Counted from the stretch's first letter, positions 24,730 through 33,307 are shown. The stretch: 64,000 nt of DNA from Acetobacter sp. (GCA_023665325.1 JAMPED010000002.1:62001-126000); one strand, 5' to 3'. Notes: generated from the letters alone by a model not told the origin. Made by a program: numbers and translations.

Positions 24730-24757
24730 ATAAAGTGCGATTGATTATTGCACTTTA
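24730..24757 (-). terminator. Terminator hairpin
   Basis: AAAGTGC, 11-nt loop, GCACTTTATTAT, overlapping the end of 24745-25071. Confidence 0.6.
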
Positions 24758-25071
24758 TATATCTCTTTGCTTAACATTTTACTTACTTGCGTAAATACTT
24801 CTTGATATTCTTTCTTTGTTGGTTTGCGTGGACAATTCCAAAAAGAAGTTTTCTGCGTCGTCCAGCGTCTCCAAACCATTTGCTGTATGTAACCAAGAAA
24901 GTCATTCGAGAACTCGGTCTTTGCTTCCTTGTTAAACTTCGTTGCACTTTCATATAACTTGTCTACAAGTGTGCCGTCGGGCAACCCGTTGTTGCTTTCA
25001 ATGACCTTGTCGATTTCTTTTACTTCATCGAATAAGTTCCAAAGGCGTTCGTGATATTCTGCTCTTTCCAT
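24745..25071 (-). CDS. Hypothetical protein
   Basis: 108 aa, helical, with FLGYIQQMVWRRWTTQK in the middle. Single gene between a class A promoter and a terminator. Confidence 0.65.
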   Translation of the reverse strand: MERAEYHERLWNLFDEVKEIDKVIESNNGLPDGTLVDKLYESATKFNKEAKTEFSNDFLGYIQQMVWRRWTTQKTSFWNCPRKPTKKEYQEVFTQVSKMLSKEIYKVQ

Positions 25072-25105
25072 CGCTGCTGTACCTCTGTTTTGTTTTTGTG
25101 ATTAT

Positions 25106-25138
25106 ATTATAATATAAATCACTTGCATTAGTTGCAGC
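25106..25138 (-). promoter_or_regulatory. Class A promoter
   Basis: GCTGCA, 16 nt, TATATTATAAT, within a few nt of the ligase stop. Confidence 0.8.
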
Positions 25139-25141
25139 TAC

Positions 25142-27094
25142 TTATTCTCCTAAATACTTCTGTCTGAAATCTGCTTCGGTGAGTACGTCTTTATTAAGTG
25201 ATTTTGCTTTTACATTCTTCGAGCTACCGCTGTTCGGGTCGTTCGTAATCAAGCACTCTGCCTTGTTGAGATTGTCCGTCATCTCCCAACCTTTCGCTTT
25301 GAACTCATCTTGTATTTCTTTTCTGCCTTTCGACAAGCTGCCTGTAATAGCGTAATAACGAAGTGCTACTTGCTTCGGGAATACAATCTTTCCTTTGAAA
25401 AAAGAATATATCTGCGCAATGTAATCTCTACTGCTCATTATGTTTTGAGTGAGCGCGTTGGTCTGGACCGCTTCGCGAATCGAGTGCCCTATTTGCATAA
25501 TGTCGTTGGAAAGTAATGCCTCTAACATAGCTTCCGTCTTAGCGGGCGTGCTAGCGAGTCGTTTTGCTGCTTCTGTCCCAAGTAACTTAATACCAAGCGA
25601 AAGTAAAAACTTATCTGCTGGAATTATCTTATTTACGAGCTGGTCGAGAATAGCTACTGCGACTTTGTTATCTGCGTTCCCGAGCGTCTTATACGGCTGC
25701 CCCCAATGGTTCACTGCCGCAACCAAGAACTCGTTCAACGATACGTCATCGGGGTCAAAACCGAAATCTTCGCTCGTTTCATTGACGAAGTTCTCAAGGA
25801 AGACTTCTCCAAGCCCTTTTATGTCGCTGCAAATAACTTCCAAGAAATTGTAAATGCGGAATTTGTTCTTTCCTTTGCAGTCATCGTTGTTGCACACAAT
25901 GTCCTTGCCCGTCGGTGTTACCTCGAGCTCTTGTCCGCAATAAGGGCAAGTCGTAGGAATAACTGTATTGCTTGCGTAGCTTAGCACGTCGAGCAGCGTC
26001 GGAATAACTTCCCCACTGCGATATGCTCGAATGGTTGCGCCTTTACCAAGCCGCTTCTCTTTTACATTCTGCATATTGTGAGCCGTAATACTCGTTACGA
26101 CGGCTCCGCTCATCTCTACGGGCTCGATTTTCAAAACGGGAGTAAGTTTACCTGTTCTACCCATTTGCCAAACAATGTCCGTTACTTTGCATTCTTTTAT
26201 CTCTGCTTGGAACTTAAAAGCTTCTTGATGCTTAGAATATAAATAAATACCGTCTGTCGTTGCGCGGGGCGGGAGCGGTTCTCTTAACACCAAGCCATCA
26301 AGCGGGAACTCTTGTTTCCAAGTATCAAACAAGCTCTGTAAATAGCCTTCGGATACTGCGCTTGCGCTGCAGAATATACTCGGTGCCATCGGGAAGCCAA
26401 AGCTCTCAAGATAGCTCCAGTAATCCGCTTCGCCGACGGAAGAGCCAACGAAATCATACACTACCCAATCGAGCAAATCTTCGTCGACTTGCACATCTTT
26501 CTGGTTTACCAAACCAGTTGCGGAATTGCGGGGGCTCTTGGCTTCTGGGTGTTTCGCTTTGAACACTTCCCAGCTCTTATTCTTAAAGATTACTTCTCCG
26601 CGAATGCCTCCCGTAAAATTCTTCGGAATGTGCAACTGGTACTTTCTTGCGATAGCAAGGAAATGCTTCGTTACGTCTATACCCCAGACGCCATCGCCAC
26701 GGGTTGCCGAGTAATCGAGCTTACCGTCGACGAAATATGTTACCATACTCGTTCCGTCTAGCTTACCCGTAATGTTAAGCACTTGGCTGCTGGTATTCGA
26801 GTTACGCTGATTACCAAGTACTCTACTTTCTCCGAGCTCGTGAATCTTTTCAATCGAGCCGATAAACTCGTACTTATGTCTTACTTTCGTTCCGTGATTT
26901 ACTTGCTCTCTGTTATGAGTGAACCAACTGTTCAACGGGTCACGCTGACGAAGAGCATCTTCTAAATAATCATACTCTACGTCGGTTACTCGTTGATTCC
27001 CTTCGTAATAAGCATTACTCCATTCTGTCAATTGCTCTACAATTTGTTCGTTTGTGAGCTGTTTTGCGTATTCTGCTACGTAACCAATTCCCAT
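25142..27094 (-). CDS. ligA: NAD-dependent DNA ligase
   Basis: 650 aa, close to the usual 650-700. The adenylation motif is GKLDGTSM with K111 as the nucleotide-accepting lysine; DGVWGIDVT follows. An OB fold, a four-Cys zinc finger (CPYCGQ...CNNDDC, about 385-405), helix-hairpin-helix segments and a C-terminal BRCT domain (YYAITGSLSKGRKEI onward) complete the LigA architecture. It seals nicks using NAD+ during phage replication. It is transcribed alone from a class A promoter. NAD-type ligases occur in some large phages, where T4-like phages use ATP. Confidence 0.95.
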   Translation of the reverse strand: MGIGYVAEYAKQLTNEQIVEQLTEWSNAYYEGNQRVTDVEYDYLEDALRQRDPLNSWFTHNREQVNHGTKVRHKYEFIGSIEKIHELGESRVLGNQRNSNTSSQVLNITGKLDGTSMVTYFVDGKLDYSATRGDGVWGIDVTKHFLAIARKYQLHIPKNFTGGIRGEVIFKNKSWEVFKAKHPEAKSPRNSATGLVNQKDVQVDEDLLDWVVYDFVGSSVGEADYWSYLESFGFPMAPSIFCSASAVSEGYLQSLFDTWKQEFPLDGLVLREPLPPRATTDGIYLYSKHQEAFKFQAEIKECKVTDIVWQMGRTGKLTPVLKIEPVEMSGAVVTSITAHNMQNVKEKRLGKGATIRAYRSGEVIPTLLDVLSYASNTVIPTTCPYCGQELEVTPTGKDIVCNNDDCKGKNKFRIYNFLEVICSDIKGLGEVFLENFVNETSEDFGFDPDDVSLNEFLVAAVNHWGQPYKTLGNADNKVAVAILDQLVNKIIPADKFLLSLGIKLLGTEAAKRLASTPAKTEAMLEALLSNDIMQIGHSIREAVQTNALTQNIMSSRDYIAQIYSFFKGKIVFPKQVALRYYAITGSLSKGRKEIQDEFKAKGWEMTDNLNKAECLITNDPNSGSSKNVKAKSLNKDVLTEADFRQKYLGE

Positions 27095-27132
27095 AATCTT
27101 GCGTCCTTGTGTTTTTGTTTATTTACAGTTAT

Positions 27133-27165
27133 ATTATATAATAAACTAGCCACAAAAGATGCAGC
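27133..27165 (-). promoter_or_regulatory. Class A promoter
   Basis: GCTGCA, 16 nt, TATTATATAAT; drives the DNA ligase. Confidence 0.85.
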
Positions 27166-27203
27166 TAGTTTATTAGGACAAAAATGTTTTGTGTGTATGG
27201 ACT

Positions 27204-27530
27204 TTATTTATCGCACGCTTCGCGCACTTTCTTGACGTAGAAATCTGCTGCCATCTCGATTGTGATATTCTCGCTATCGATAGTTGCTATATCTGCGTCC
27301 CCTACGGAAACCGTTTCCTTCGTTTCGTCGGACGGAACAAACTCGGTAAAGTAAATTCCGGCTTGTCCGCTTGCTTCAAGCGTAAAAGAGATTTCTGGGT
27401 ACACTTCTTTTAACTTCGTTTGTGCAAGTTTTGCTGCTTCGGCTATGAAATCTTGCAAGGCGTCGTAATCATCGTCGTCTTCGGTTTCTTGATATGCCGC
27501 CAAAAGCTGTAAGTAGTTCTTCTGCTCCAT
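27204..27530 (-). CDS. Acidic hypothetical protein
   Basis: 108 aa with an EETDDDDYDALQD-like acidic start. It shares spacing of KLAQTKLKEVYPEISFTLEAS with PNVAVKLTDDLYLVFNPD in 27545-27844; the two adjacent genes may be distant paralogs. Confidence 0.6.
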   Translation of the reverse strand: MEQKNYLQLLAAYQETEDDDDYDALQDFIAEAAKLAQTKLKEVYPEISFTLEASGQAGIYFTEFVPSDETKETVSVGDADIATIDSENITIEMAADFYVKKVREACDK

Positions 27531-27544
27531 TTTCTTGCTTCTCC

Positions 27545-27844
27545 TTATACCAGCTTCTTAACGAACTGCGTAAATGCTCTCGTTATTTCTTTCTTTGCTT
27601 CTTCATAGCAAGCTTCTTCAAATCTTTCTTGCCACGACGAAGTAATGTCGATATAGTCGCCGTTCCAATAAAACTGAAGCTCGAATTCTACCCCAAACGA
27701 AAAGTCTGGGTTAAATACGAGATACAAGTCGTCGGTAAGCTTTACGGCTACATTCGGGTATCCGACTGCCTGCTGATTGCCTTCTATTGCATCCTTTGCT
27801 GCATCTGCAAGTTCTTTGAATGTCGGAAAGTCGAGCTGTTTCAT
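27545..27844 (-). CDS. Hypothetical protein
   Basis: 99 aa, predicted helix, beta strands, helix. AAGGAG before ATG; second-to-last gene of the unit, followed by 27204-27530. Confidence 0.6.
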   Translation of the reverse strand: MKQLDFPTFKELADAAKDAIEGNQQAVGYPNVAVKLTDDLYLVFNPDFSFGVEFELQFYWNGDYIDITSSWQERFEEACYEEAKKEITRAFTQFVKKLV

Positions 27845-27876
27845 AATATAATCTCCTTGTGTTTGTTTACAAGTAT

Positions 27877-27909
27877 ATTATATAATATTTCGAGTAAATA
27901 CTATGCGGC
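27877..27909 (-). promoter_or_regulatory. Class A promoter
   Basis: GCCGCA, 16 nt, TATTATATAAT; the box overlaps the end of 27901-28164. Confidence 0.85.
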
Positions 27910-28164
27910 TAACATTATGGCAAAGATACCGAGCATCGGGTCTTTCTTAATTTCTTCTTCGAGTGCCCTCTTTACAAGCTCTATCCCAAGCTCAAATAAC
28001 TCCATCATAAAAGACAAACGGAGCATTAAAACGAATGCTGCTTTTACTGGAACACAGCCCATCTTGGACATCAAGAACATATTTACTTGTATGACCTTTG
28101 CAAGCATCTCTAATTCTTTTGGCGTAGGAAGTCGTTCTTCTACGAACCATTGTAAGCATTTCAT
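27901..28164 (-). CDS. Hypothetical helical protein
   Basis: 87 aa, Leu/Met-rich helices (FLMSKMGCVPVKAAFVLMLR); could be membrane-associated, though hydrophobic runs are short. Single-gene unit. Confidence 0.6.
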   Translation of the reverse strand: MKCLQWFVEERLPTPKELEMLAKVIQVNMFLMSKMGCVPVKAAFVLMLRLSFMMELFELGIELVKRALEEEIKKDPMLGIFAIMLAA

Positions 28165-28215
28165 TTTAGTAGCTCCTTCGTACTCAATATTACAGTACCT
28201 CTATTTGTTGAATAT

Positions 28216-28248
28216 ATTATATAATATTCTATACTAGTTCGTTGCTGC
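28216..28248 (-). promoter_or_regulatory. Class A promoter
   Basis: GCAGCA, 16 nt, TATTATATAAT; a TAGCGAA block lies about 50 nt upstream of the box. Confidence 0.85.
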
Positions 28249-28271
28249 TACAGCTCTCGCGACGCTCGCAT

Positions 28272-28299
28272 CAACGCAGAGGAGCATCTGGTTCGCTAC
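28272..28299 (-). repeat. Upstream promoter element, copy 1 (diverged)
   Basis: TAGCGAACCAGATGCTCCTC..., aligned with the copies at 29667 and 37443. Confidence 0.5.
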
Positions 28300-28440
28300 T
28301 CATAACATCTATGCCCTCTTGTGCCCTCTACGCAACTCCCAACTCCATTTTTCGCTAATATCGTACATCTTCGTTCACATCTACACTACATCATTTCGCT
28401 ATAATCAATACTTCTCGGTCTTCTTTACTACAGCAAAAAT

Positions 28441-28474
28441 AAAAGAGCCACAGCTATATCACTGCGGCTCTTTT
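28441..28474 (-). terminator. Terminator of 28488-28685
   Basis: AAAAGAGCCGCAG/CTGTGGCTCTTTT with ATTTTTG following. Confidence 0.8.
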
Positions 28475-28487
28475 CATCTTTTATTGC

Positions 28488-28685
28488 TTACCAGTTGGAC
28501 GTTGGTGCAAATAAAAACTGGTCGGCGTATTCTTTGGCGTGCTTGTTTAAGTAGCGCCTTACCTTTTGTTCCTCTATCATATTCAGATAGTGGTCAAGTT
28601 CTTGACGAAGTTCTGACGCCTCGTGTGGCTCTTTGGCTTTGATTATAGCTTTTAAGAGCTCCGTTGCTTTCTGGTTGTTTGTCAT
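28488..28685 (-). CDS. Small helical protein
   Basis: 65 aa, charged helices (ATELLKAIIKAKEPHEASEL). GAGGAGG before ATG. Last gene of the unit headed by 29305-29571. Confidence 0.6.
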   Translation of the reverse strand: MTNNQKATELLKAIIKAKEPHEASELRQELDHYLNMIEEQKVRRYLNKHAKEYADQFLFAPTSNW

Positions 28686-28700
28686 TTTGTGTTCCTCCTC

Positions 28701-29291
28701 TTAGGCGTCGTATGCGCGACCATCTTCGTAATACTCGGTATTTTTGCAAAGCTCGAGAACATCTTCATCGGATACATCGTAGCAACCGTAACCCATATCT
28801 TCGAGCTTTTTGCAAAGGTTGGTATAAATAGCTGCTACGGCGACGATAACTCCTTCGATAGTTACACCTTGAATATCTTCGTTTGCTTCTTGGAACTCTC
28901 CACAGTTGGTGAGCTGCAAATCTGCCACACTTGCGTATTCGTAGCGATTGTAGCTGCTATGCTTTGTACTAAATACGCATCCGAATTCGAGCATTTTATT
29001 GAAAACCTTCATCCCTTCTTCGTTAAGGACTTTTGCAAGTTCCTCCTTAACCTTATCGGTGATAAAGTTTTCCGTGTCGAAATGCAATCCGTCGCCCTGG
29101 CAGTAGCTCAACGAATAGCCGAGTCTCGAAATCTCGATGCCGTAATTTTCCTTTGTCCACTCCGTGAGAGTTTCTTCGAGTACATCGAATCTTCCGTCGA
29201 CAAGGAATTCCCTCGCTTGGTCGAAAATACGTTGCTTGACACTTTCGGAAAGCTCGTCGTAATCGTAAATGCTTATTGTTACTTGCCTCAT
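28701..29291 (-). CDS. Conserved phage hypothetical protein
   Basis: 196 aa. YSLSYCQGDGLHF is a signature I recall from phage proteins of unknown function. N-terminal helices (ESVKQRIFDQAREFLV), then beta strands, then EDMGYGCYDVSDEDVLE. AAGGAGG before ATG. Confidence 0.7.
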   Translation of the reverse strand: MRQVTISIYDYDELSESVKQRIFDQAREFLVDGRFDVLEETLTEWTKENYGIEISRLGYSLSYCQGDGLHFDTENFITDKVKEELAKVLNEEGMKVFNKMLEFGCVFSTKHSSYNRYEYASVADLQLTNCGEFQEANEDIQGVTIEGVIVAVAAIYTNLCKKLEDMGYGCYDVSDEDVLELCKNTEYYEDGRAYDA

Positions 29292-29304
29292 TGTCTTGCC
29301 CTCC

Positions 29305-29571
29305 TTATGCTACGTTGGCGTTTGCAATTTCTTCTTTGGTTGCCTTACGCCCCTCGTAGTAAGTGTCAATCGACCAGTAGCTCTGTCCGCCGTTCAAATA
29401 CTTGAGCAACGTCGTGAGAGACTTTACGCTGTATTTGTCGTAGCCATTGCACTCGATAGTGTAGCCGAACACGTTATTTACAAGGTGTTCAAGCGTCCCT
29501 ACATAGGTATGAGTGCGACCTCTGCGCTCTGTGGTTACTGCGTATACCGTTTTGTTACTGATTTGTACCAT
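29305..29571 (-). CDS. Hypothetical small protein
   Basis: 88 aa. GTLEHLVNNVFGYTIECNG and VKSLTTLLKYLN resemble a small phage family that binds no known cofactor. First gene of a three-gene unit. Confidence 0.6.
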   Translation of the reverse strand: MVQISNKTVYAVTTERRGRTHTYVGTLEHLVNNVFGYTIECNGYDKYSVKSLTTLLKYLNGGQSYWSIDTYYEGRKATKEEIANANVA

Positions 29572-29608
29572 TGTTGTTTGCTCCTTGTGTTTTTGTTTTT
29601 GTAACTAT

Positions 29609-29641
29609 ATTATATAATATTTTAATATTATATGGTGCAGC
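29609..29641 (-). promoter_or_regulatory. Class A promoter
   Basis: GCTGCA, 16 nt, TATTATATAAT. Confidence 0.85.
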
Positions 29642-29666
29642 TTCTTTGTCACTTTCTTGCCACCAA

Positions 29667-29700
29667 GACGCGAAGAGGACTTCTCTTCGCTAATATCGAC
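29667..29700 (-). repeat. Upstream promoter element, copy 2, with hairpin
   Basis: Minus strand GATATTAGCGAAGAG, 5-nt loop, CTCTTCGCGTC: an 8-bp hairpin whose core recurs at 37443-37477, both about 50 nt upstream of a GCNGCA box. Confidence 0.65.
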
Positions 29701-29789
29701 ACAAAGAAATCTCGCAAAAGCTACGCAAGGGCACTAGCAACACGCAAGCTTCGCTTAATTCAATAACACAAGTCAACAAGAACAAAAAT

Positions 29790-29818
29790 AAAGCGGGAAC
29801 AACTAGTGCTCCCGCTTT
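29790..29818 (-). terminator. Terminator of 29835-30557
   Basis: AAAGCGGGAGCACTAGTTGT/TCCCGCTTT then ATTTTTG. Confidence 0.85.
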
Positions 29819-29834
29819 ATAAATAACTCTGCAA

Positions 29835-30557
29835 TTAAAGAGTAAAATACTTTTCGATAATCGTAGCGAACAGTGCTCTTGCTTTGTCAAGTGTATCCGT
29901 AAGGTCGATAGGCTCTTTGTCGAGATATTTATGCTTGATAAGCGCATTATACGAAGTTACTTTCCGAATTACTTCCTTAATATGTGAAGACATATCGCGT
30001 AAATCATTTTGTGCAATGTTGAAGTCCTCCATTCTCGAATTAACTCTCTCCAGCGCATATTCCGTGCTCGTTACGAAGCTGGAACGTACCTCCGCCAAAA
30101 ATTGTTTATATAAATCGTCTCCTTCCTGGCGAATTTTATCTATCGTTTCCTCGTTAAGATTGCCGCGATATAATTCCTGCGATACGGTGCGCACAAGAGC
30201 TTGTCTGCGACGATATTCGTCCTCTTCCTTTATCTTTTCCAAAGCGGAATCGTATGCAGCCTGCTCGTTTGCGAAAAGCTCTTCTTCGTTAATTGTGGTG
30301 CAATAGTTATGAGCCCTCCCGACAACACTCACCACGTATTGTTTCTCTCCGTCTTTTATATATCTGCGAACAACCGTTCCTTTTTCGATTTCCGGAAGTC
30401 TGTTCTCTACGCACTTGGGGTCGCAAATCATTCTTGCCATAAAATATACTTCGGCTTTTGGAGTAAAAGCGAAAAGGTTCTTGGTCTTCGGTACGGACGG
30501 GTCTTCTCCGTTGATAATTGCGATAAGCTGCGCCTTTGTCATTTTGCTGTAGTTCAT
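29835..30557 (-). CDS. Hypothetical protein with SAP-like N-terminus
   Basis: 240 aa from ATG at 30557 (AAGGAG). MNYSKMTKAQLIAIINGEDP resembles the helix-turn-helix-like start of SAP/HeH motifs that bind nucleic acids. The middle is beta (VVRRYIKDGEKQYVVSVVG), and the C-terminal 130 residues are helical coiled coil. Function unknown. Confidence 0.7.
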   Translation of the reverse strand: MNYSKMTKAQLIAIINGEDPSVPKTKNLFAFTPKAEVYFMARMICDPKCVENRLPEIEKGTVVRRYIKDGEKQYVVSVVGRAHNYCTTINEEELFANEQAAYDSALEKIKEEDEYRRRQALVRTVSQELYRGNLNEETIDKIRQEGDDLYKQFLAEVRSSFVTSTEYALERVNSRMEDFNIAQNDLRDMSSHIKEVIRKVTSYNALIKHKYLDKEPIDLTDTLDKARALFATIIEKYFTL

Positions 30558-30596
30558 TGTTTTGTTCTCCTTGTGTTTTTGTTTGTTTGTACTTAT

Positions 30597-30629
30597 ATTA
30601 TAATATAAAAGCGCCACAAATGCTGCGGC
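30597..30629 (-). promoter_or_regulatory. Class A promoter
   Basis: GCCGCA, 21 nt to TATAAT (TATATTATAAT). Confidence 0.85.
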
Positions 30630-30654
30630 GCTTAGTTATTCTCGTTACTCTCGC

Positions 30655-30966
30655 TTAGCTATTGTAATAACTGTCGGTGAGTTCTTCGACGAATTGCTCC
30701 TCGGTGCAGCTTTCGATATCTGCGTGACAGCCATAAATACCAAGTCTGCCATCCTTGAACTCTACGCCTACCCGAGCGCCTTCGTCGCCGTCGTCGGTCT
30801 CGTAGGAATAAATCGCTACTATGTCGCCGTGCGCTTCATACCAGCTATCTACCTCGTCAGCGGTGTACCCGTCTTCCTCAAAGTCTTTGTAAGTGCGAAC
30901 GTGCAATTTATAGCCGTCTTCGAGCTCCTCGGGCAAACCGTGATTTTTCTTCTTCTTCGTTGCCAT
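30655..30966 (-). CDS. Hypothetical protein
   Basis: 103 aa. Basic start ATKKKKNHG, then an acidic alpha/beta body. Start overlaps the stop of 30966-31325 (ATG within TAATG). Confidence 0.6.
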   Translation of the reverse strand: MATKKKKNHGLPEELEDGYKLHVRTYKDFEEDGYTADEVDSWYEAHGDIVAIYSYETDDGDEGARVGVEFKDGRLGIYGCHADIESCTEEQFVEELTDSYYNS

Positions 30967-31325
30967 TATGCGCTTCTCCTTTTTGCTTTTTCTCTTTGCT
31001 TGTTGTTGTCGACGATGTCGTCGAACCAGCGAGCGCCTACTTGAAAGCGCGGAATGGCAAGCGGCAATGTGTTGATACCCGTAATCGAAACGATAGTCAA
31101 ATCGTTGGGGTAAGCATTGCTGCCGTGTAAATGGTATGTGGAGTTCATAAGAGAACCGAGAGTGATATTCACAACAGCGTTGCTCGTATCTACGCCGCAG
31201 CTCTTAATCCATTCCTCCACATCTTTAAGATTTTTCTCGTCGGTCGAAAGACCTTCCCACGTCAATGCGCTTTGGTTATAAAGCTCATCGAGTTGTGCCT
31301 TGGTAGTAATTTGTGCCTGTTTCAT
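30966..31325 (-). CDS. Hypothetical protein
   Basis: 119 aa. MKQAQITTKAQLDELYNQ and a beta-rich centre with VVNITLGSLMNSTYHLHG; no family recognised. Confidence 0.6.
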   Translation of the reverse strand: MKQAQITTKAQLDELYNQSALTWEGLSTDEKNLKDVEEWIKSCGVDTSNAVVNITLGSLMNSTYHLHGSNAYPNDLTIVSITGINTLPLAIPRFQVGARWFDDIVDNNKQREKAKRRSA

Positions 31326-31357
31326 TGTTCTGTCTCCTTGTTTGTTTTTGTACTTAT

Positions 31358-31390
31358 ATTATATAATAATCGCGCCGTTTTTGGTGCGGC
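31358..31390 (-). promoter_or_regulatory. Class A promoter
   Basis: GCCGCA, 16 nt, TATTATATAAT, overlapping an inverted GCGCCG/CGGCGC hairpin. Confidence 0.85.
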
Positions 31391-31418
31391 GCGATTTGCT
31401 TTCTGCTACTCTCGCTAA

Positions 31419-31748
31419 TTACGACACTTTCTTAAATGAAAGTTGCCAATAGCAACCCGACGAAAAATCATTCGTCTTTTCGTAGCCGTGTTGACGAAGT
31501 ATTTCAAATATTTCGTCTTCTATATGTTGCGGAACATTAAAAGACGGGCGACTGGGCTTAAACGGTACACGAGTCATCCCTGTTTGTACCTTGCTCTTAA
31601 AAAGAACAAAAATGCCACCGATTGCTTCTTCGACCCCTTCCGCCGTATATACGTCACAACCATCTCTGTACTGCAACGAAGTATGGCAGTTAGCTTTTTC
31701 GAGAATTTGCTCGATTTGCTCTTTCAGTTGTTTAATTTCTTTGTTCAT
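31419..31748 (-). CDS. Hypothetical protein
   Basis: 109 aa; N-terminal coiled coil (NKEIKQLKEQIEQILEKA), then an alpha/beta domain. Single-gene unit. Confidence 0.6.
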   Translation of the reverse strand: MNKEIKQLKEQIEQILEKANCHTSLQYRDGCDVYTAEGVEEAIGGIFVLFKSKVQTGMTRVPFKPSRPSFNVPQHIEDEIFEILRQHGYEKTNDFSSGCYWQLSFKKVS

Positions 31749-31783
31749 TTTTGTAGTCTCCTTGTGTCTTTGTTTGTATCTTA

Positions 31784-31816
31784 ATTATATAATAAAATCA
31801 AAAAGAGCGATGCAGC
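31784..31816 (-). promoter_or_regulatory. Class A promoter inside a hairpin
   Basis: GCTGCA, 16 nt, TATTATATAAT; the box sits in the loop of the hairpin at 31803-31832. Confidence 0.8.
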
Positions 31817-31832
31817 TTACCGCAACGCTCTT
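31803..31832 (-). terminator. Terminator hairpin
   Basis: AAGAGCG, 16-nt loop, CGCTCTT then TTTGATTTT. Confidence 0.6.
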
Positions 31833-31896
31833 AATGTATTTATAGCTCTGCGAGAAAACACAAGGAAAAAGAAACCCGCAGATTAGCTATCGTAAA

Positions 31897-32097
31897 TTAT
31901 AATGCTCCGTCAACTTTATAAGTTGTATCGTCGTGCTCGAAACACCTCGAACACATCACGGGGCGTGGAATCTCGCTTATCTTACACTCTCCGCCTTTAT
32001 CAAAGAAGCCATAACCGTAATACTCCCACTTAATTACTTCGTCTTTGCAATGACCTTTCAACAGAGTGCTAAGCAAAGGGTATTTCTTGTTTGCCAT
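31897..32097 (-). CDS. Cys-containing small protein
   Basis: 66 aa; CKISEIPRPVMCSRCFEHDD could bind zinc. ATG overlaps the stop of 32097-32513. Confidence 0.6.
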   Translation of the reverse strand: MANKKYPLLSTLLKGHCKDEVIKWEYYGYGFFDKGGECKISEIPRPVMCSRCFEHDDTTYKVDGAL

Positions 32098-32513
32098 TAT
32101 GCTGCCTCCATAAGCTTTTCATAGCTATCGATTTGCGCCGCCGTAAGCCAATAAGGCTTTTCGGGAACTTCTTCGTAGAGTTCGCGCATTTTTGCGATTT
32201 GGTCTTTTACATTTCCCGCCCAAAGTTTTTCGGCTTTGCAGCCTCCGGCAAGGAAATATTCGCAATCGGAGCGCAGCCTGTCAAGCATCATATACTGCGT
32301 TTCATATCCTCGCGTCGGGTTGAGATAAGATTCTACTTCTGCAAACGTATAAAAATATACATTGCCGTAATACGGTTTCTTTGAGCCTACAAGCTCTTTC
32401 GGAAGCAGCCGCTTTCTATTTACCAACTGAATATGAGTATCGGTCTGCTGACTGATTGCTTGGGCGAATACGCGATGCTGCCCGTCCGTCCAAAATAACA
32501 TTTCTTGTTCCAT
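32097..32513 (-). CDS. LPD11-like domain protein
   Basis: 138 aa. MMLDRLRSDCEYFLAGG, LWAGNVKDQIAKMRELYEEV and PEKPYWLTAAQID follow the pattern of the large polyvalent-protein domain LPD11, found in phage and conjugative-element polyproteins; function unknown. The N-terminal 60 residues are beta-rich. Confidence 0.65.
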   Translation of the reverse strand: MEQEMLFWTDGQHRVFAQAISQQTDTHIQLVNRKRLLPKELVGSKKPYYGNVYFYTFAEVESYLNPTRGYETQYMMLDRLRSDCEYFLAGGCKAEKLWAGNVKDQIAKMRELYEEVPEKPYWLTAAQIDSYEKLMEAA

Positions 32514-32548
32514 TGTTCTTTTGCCTCTCTTTGTTGTTTTGTACTCTT

Positions 32549-32581
32549 ATTATATAATAAATTGTGCTGACTAGCTGCGGC
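32549..32581 (-). promoter_or_regulatory. Class A promoter
   Basis: GCCGCA, 16 nt, TATTATATAAT, facing away from the plus-strand promoter 40 nt further on. Confidence 0.85.
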
Positions 32582-32620
32582 AAAATATACTTGCTTCCCG
32601 TCACGCTCAGTCGGTTATTT

Positions 32621-32653
32621 GCAGCAGTATCAAATGCAAATAAATGGTATAAT
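32621..32653 (+). promoter_or_regulatory. Class A promoter, plus strand
   Basis: GCAGCA, 21 nt, TATAAT, 33 nt before the ATG at 32686. It is the only plus-strand copy and sits in front of the only plus-strand operon. Confidence 0.8.
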
Positions 32654-32685
32654 ATATACATAAATAACACAAGGAGTTATTCACT

Positions 32686-32955
32686 ATGAAAACACAAGAC
32701 AGATACCAAATCAAATCGACAAAACGTGGAACGACTTCGCGCGGTGGCAATTACTTCGATATTGAAGCGATTGATACCACTTCGGGCGAGATTGTGCAAT
32801 GTGTTTACTTTGGTAACACTACGCCTAAGCGGTTGCTTGACATTGTGGAGCGGGTAACAGAGAATGCTATTTATCATTTGGCTGTTATCCAACCGCATAC
32901 ATCTCGTGATAAAAAGACCGGTCGGTTTACTACTTATAAAAGGGCGGTGGTATAA
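32686..32955 (+). CDS. Hypothetical protein, plus-strand operon
   Basis: 89 aa; AAGGAG 9 nt before ATG. Basic, beta-rich (RYQIKSTKRGTTSRGGNYFD); might be a small nucleic-acid-binding or regulatory protein, but no family is recognised. Overlaps the next gene (TAATG). Confidence 0.75.
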   Translation: MKTQDRYQIKSTKRGTTSRGGNYFDIEAIDTTSGEIVQCVYFGNTTPKRLLDIVERVTENAIYHLAVIQPHTSRDKKTGRFTTYKRAVV

Positions 32956-33218
32956 TGGAAAACGAAAAGATTCTTGAGCGTGGACTGTACCTTGGCGACA
33001 AGGGCAGTCCCGAAATGCTCGAAATGTATGCAGAAAACGAAATGTTGGGCGACTACAATCAACTGGTAAAAGAATACTGCAACGAAGATAACGAAGTTAT
33101 ACTTCCTGCCGGCACAAAACTTGTTCTGGTTGAAGCTGTAAAGAAACAAGGTTGTCCTGCTATCTACAGAATCGAAGACAAAGGCATCGAAGTGCTTATC
33201 TACGATTTCTTCGACTAA
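32955..33218 (+). CDS. Hypothetical protein, plus-strand operon
   Basis: 87 aa, acidic. LPAGTKLVLVEAVKKQGCPA and ending EVLIYDFFD. Second gene of the two-gene plus-strand operon, followed by a terminator. Confidence 0.75.
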   Translation: MENEKILERGLYLGDKGSPEMLEMYAENEMLGDYNQLVKEYCNEDNEVILPAGTKLVLVEAVKKQGCPAIYRIEDKGIEVLIYDFFD

Positions 33219-33249
33219 AATTTCACAATTAAGCAACAATACATAAAAC

Positions 33250-33292
33250 GACCCCGTCAGATGCGCGATGCTCTGGCGGGGTTGTTGCTTTT
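33250..33292 (+). terminator. Terminator of the plus-strand operon
   Basis: CCCCGTCAGA, 10-nt loop, TCTGGCGGGG then TTGTTGCTTTT. Confidence 0.85.
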
Positions 33293-33307
33293 AAGTACTA
33301 CGCATTT

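Larger units (their letters stand above)
28165..28487. other. Intergenic region with promoter, upstream elements and terminator
   Basis: 323 nt without a convincing gene. In minus-strand order it holds the terminator of 28488-28685, three TAGCGAA elements (centres about 28398, 28355 and 28296) and the class A promoter at 28216-28248. A structured RNA cannot be excluded. Confidence 0.6.
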
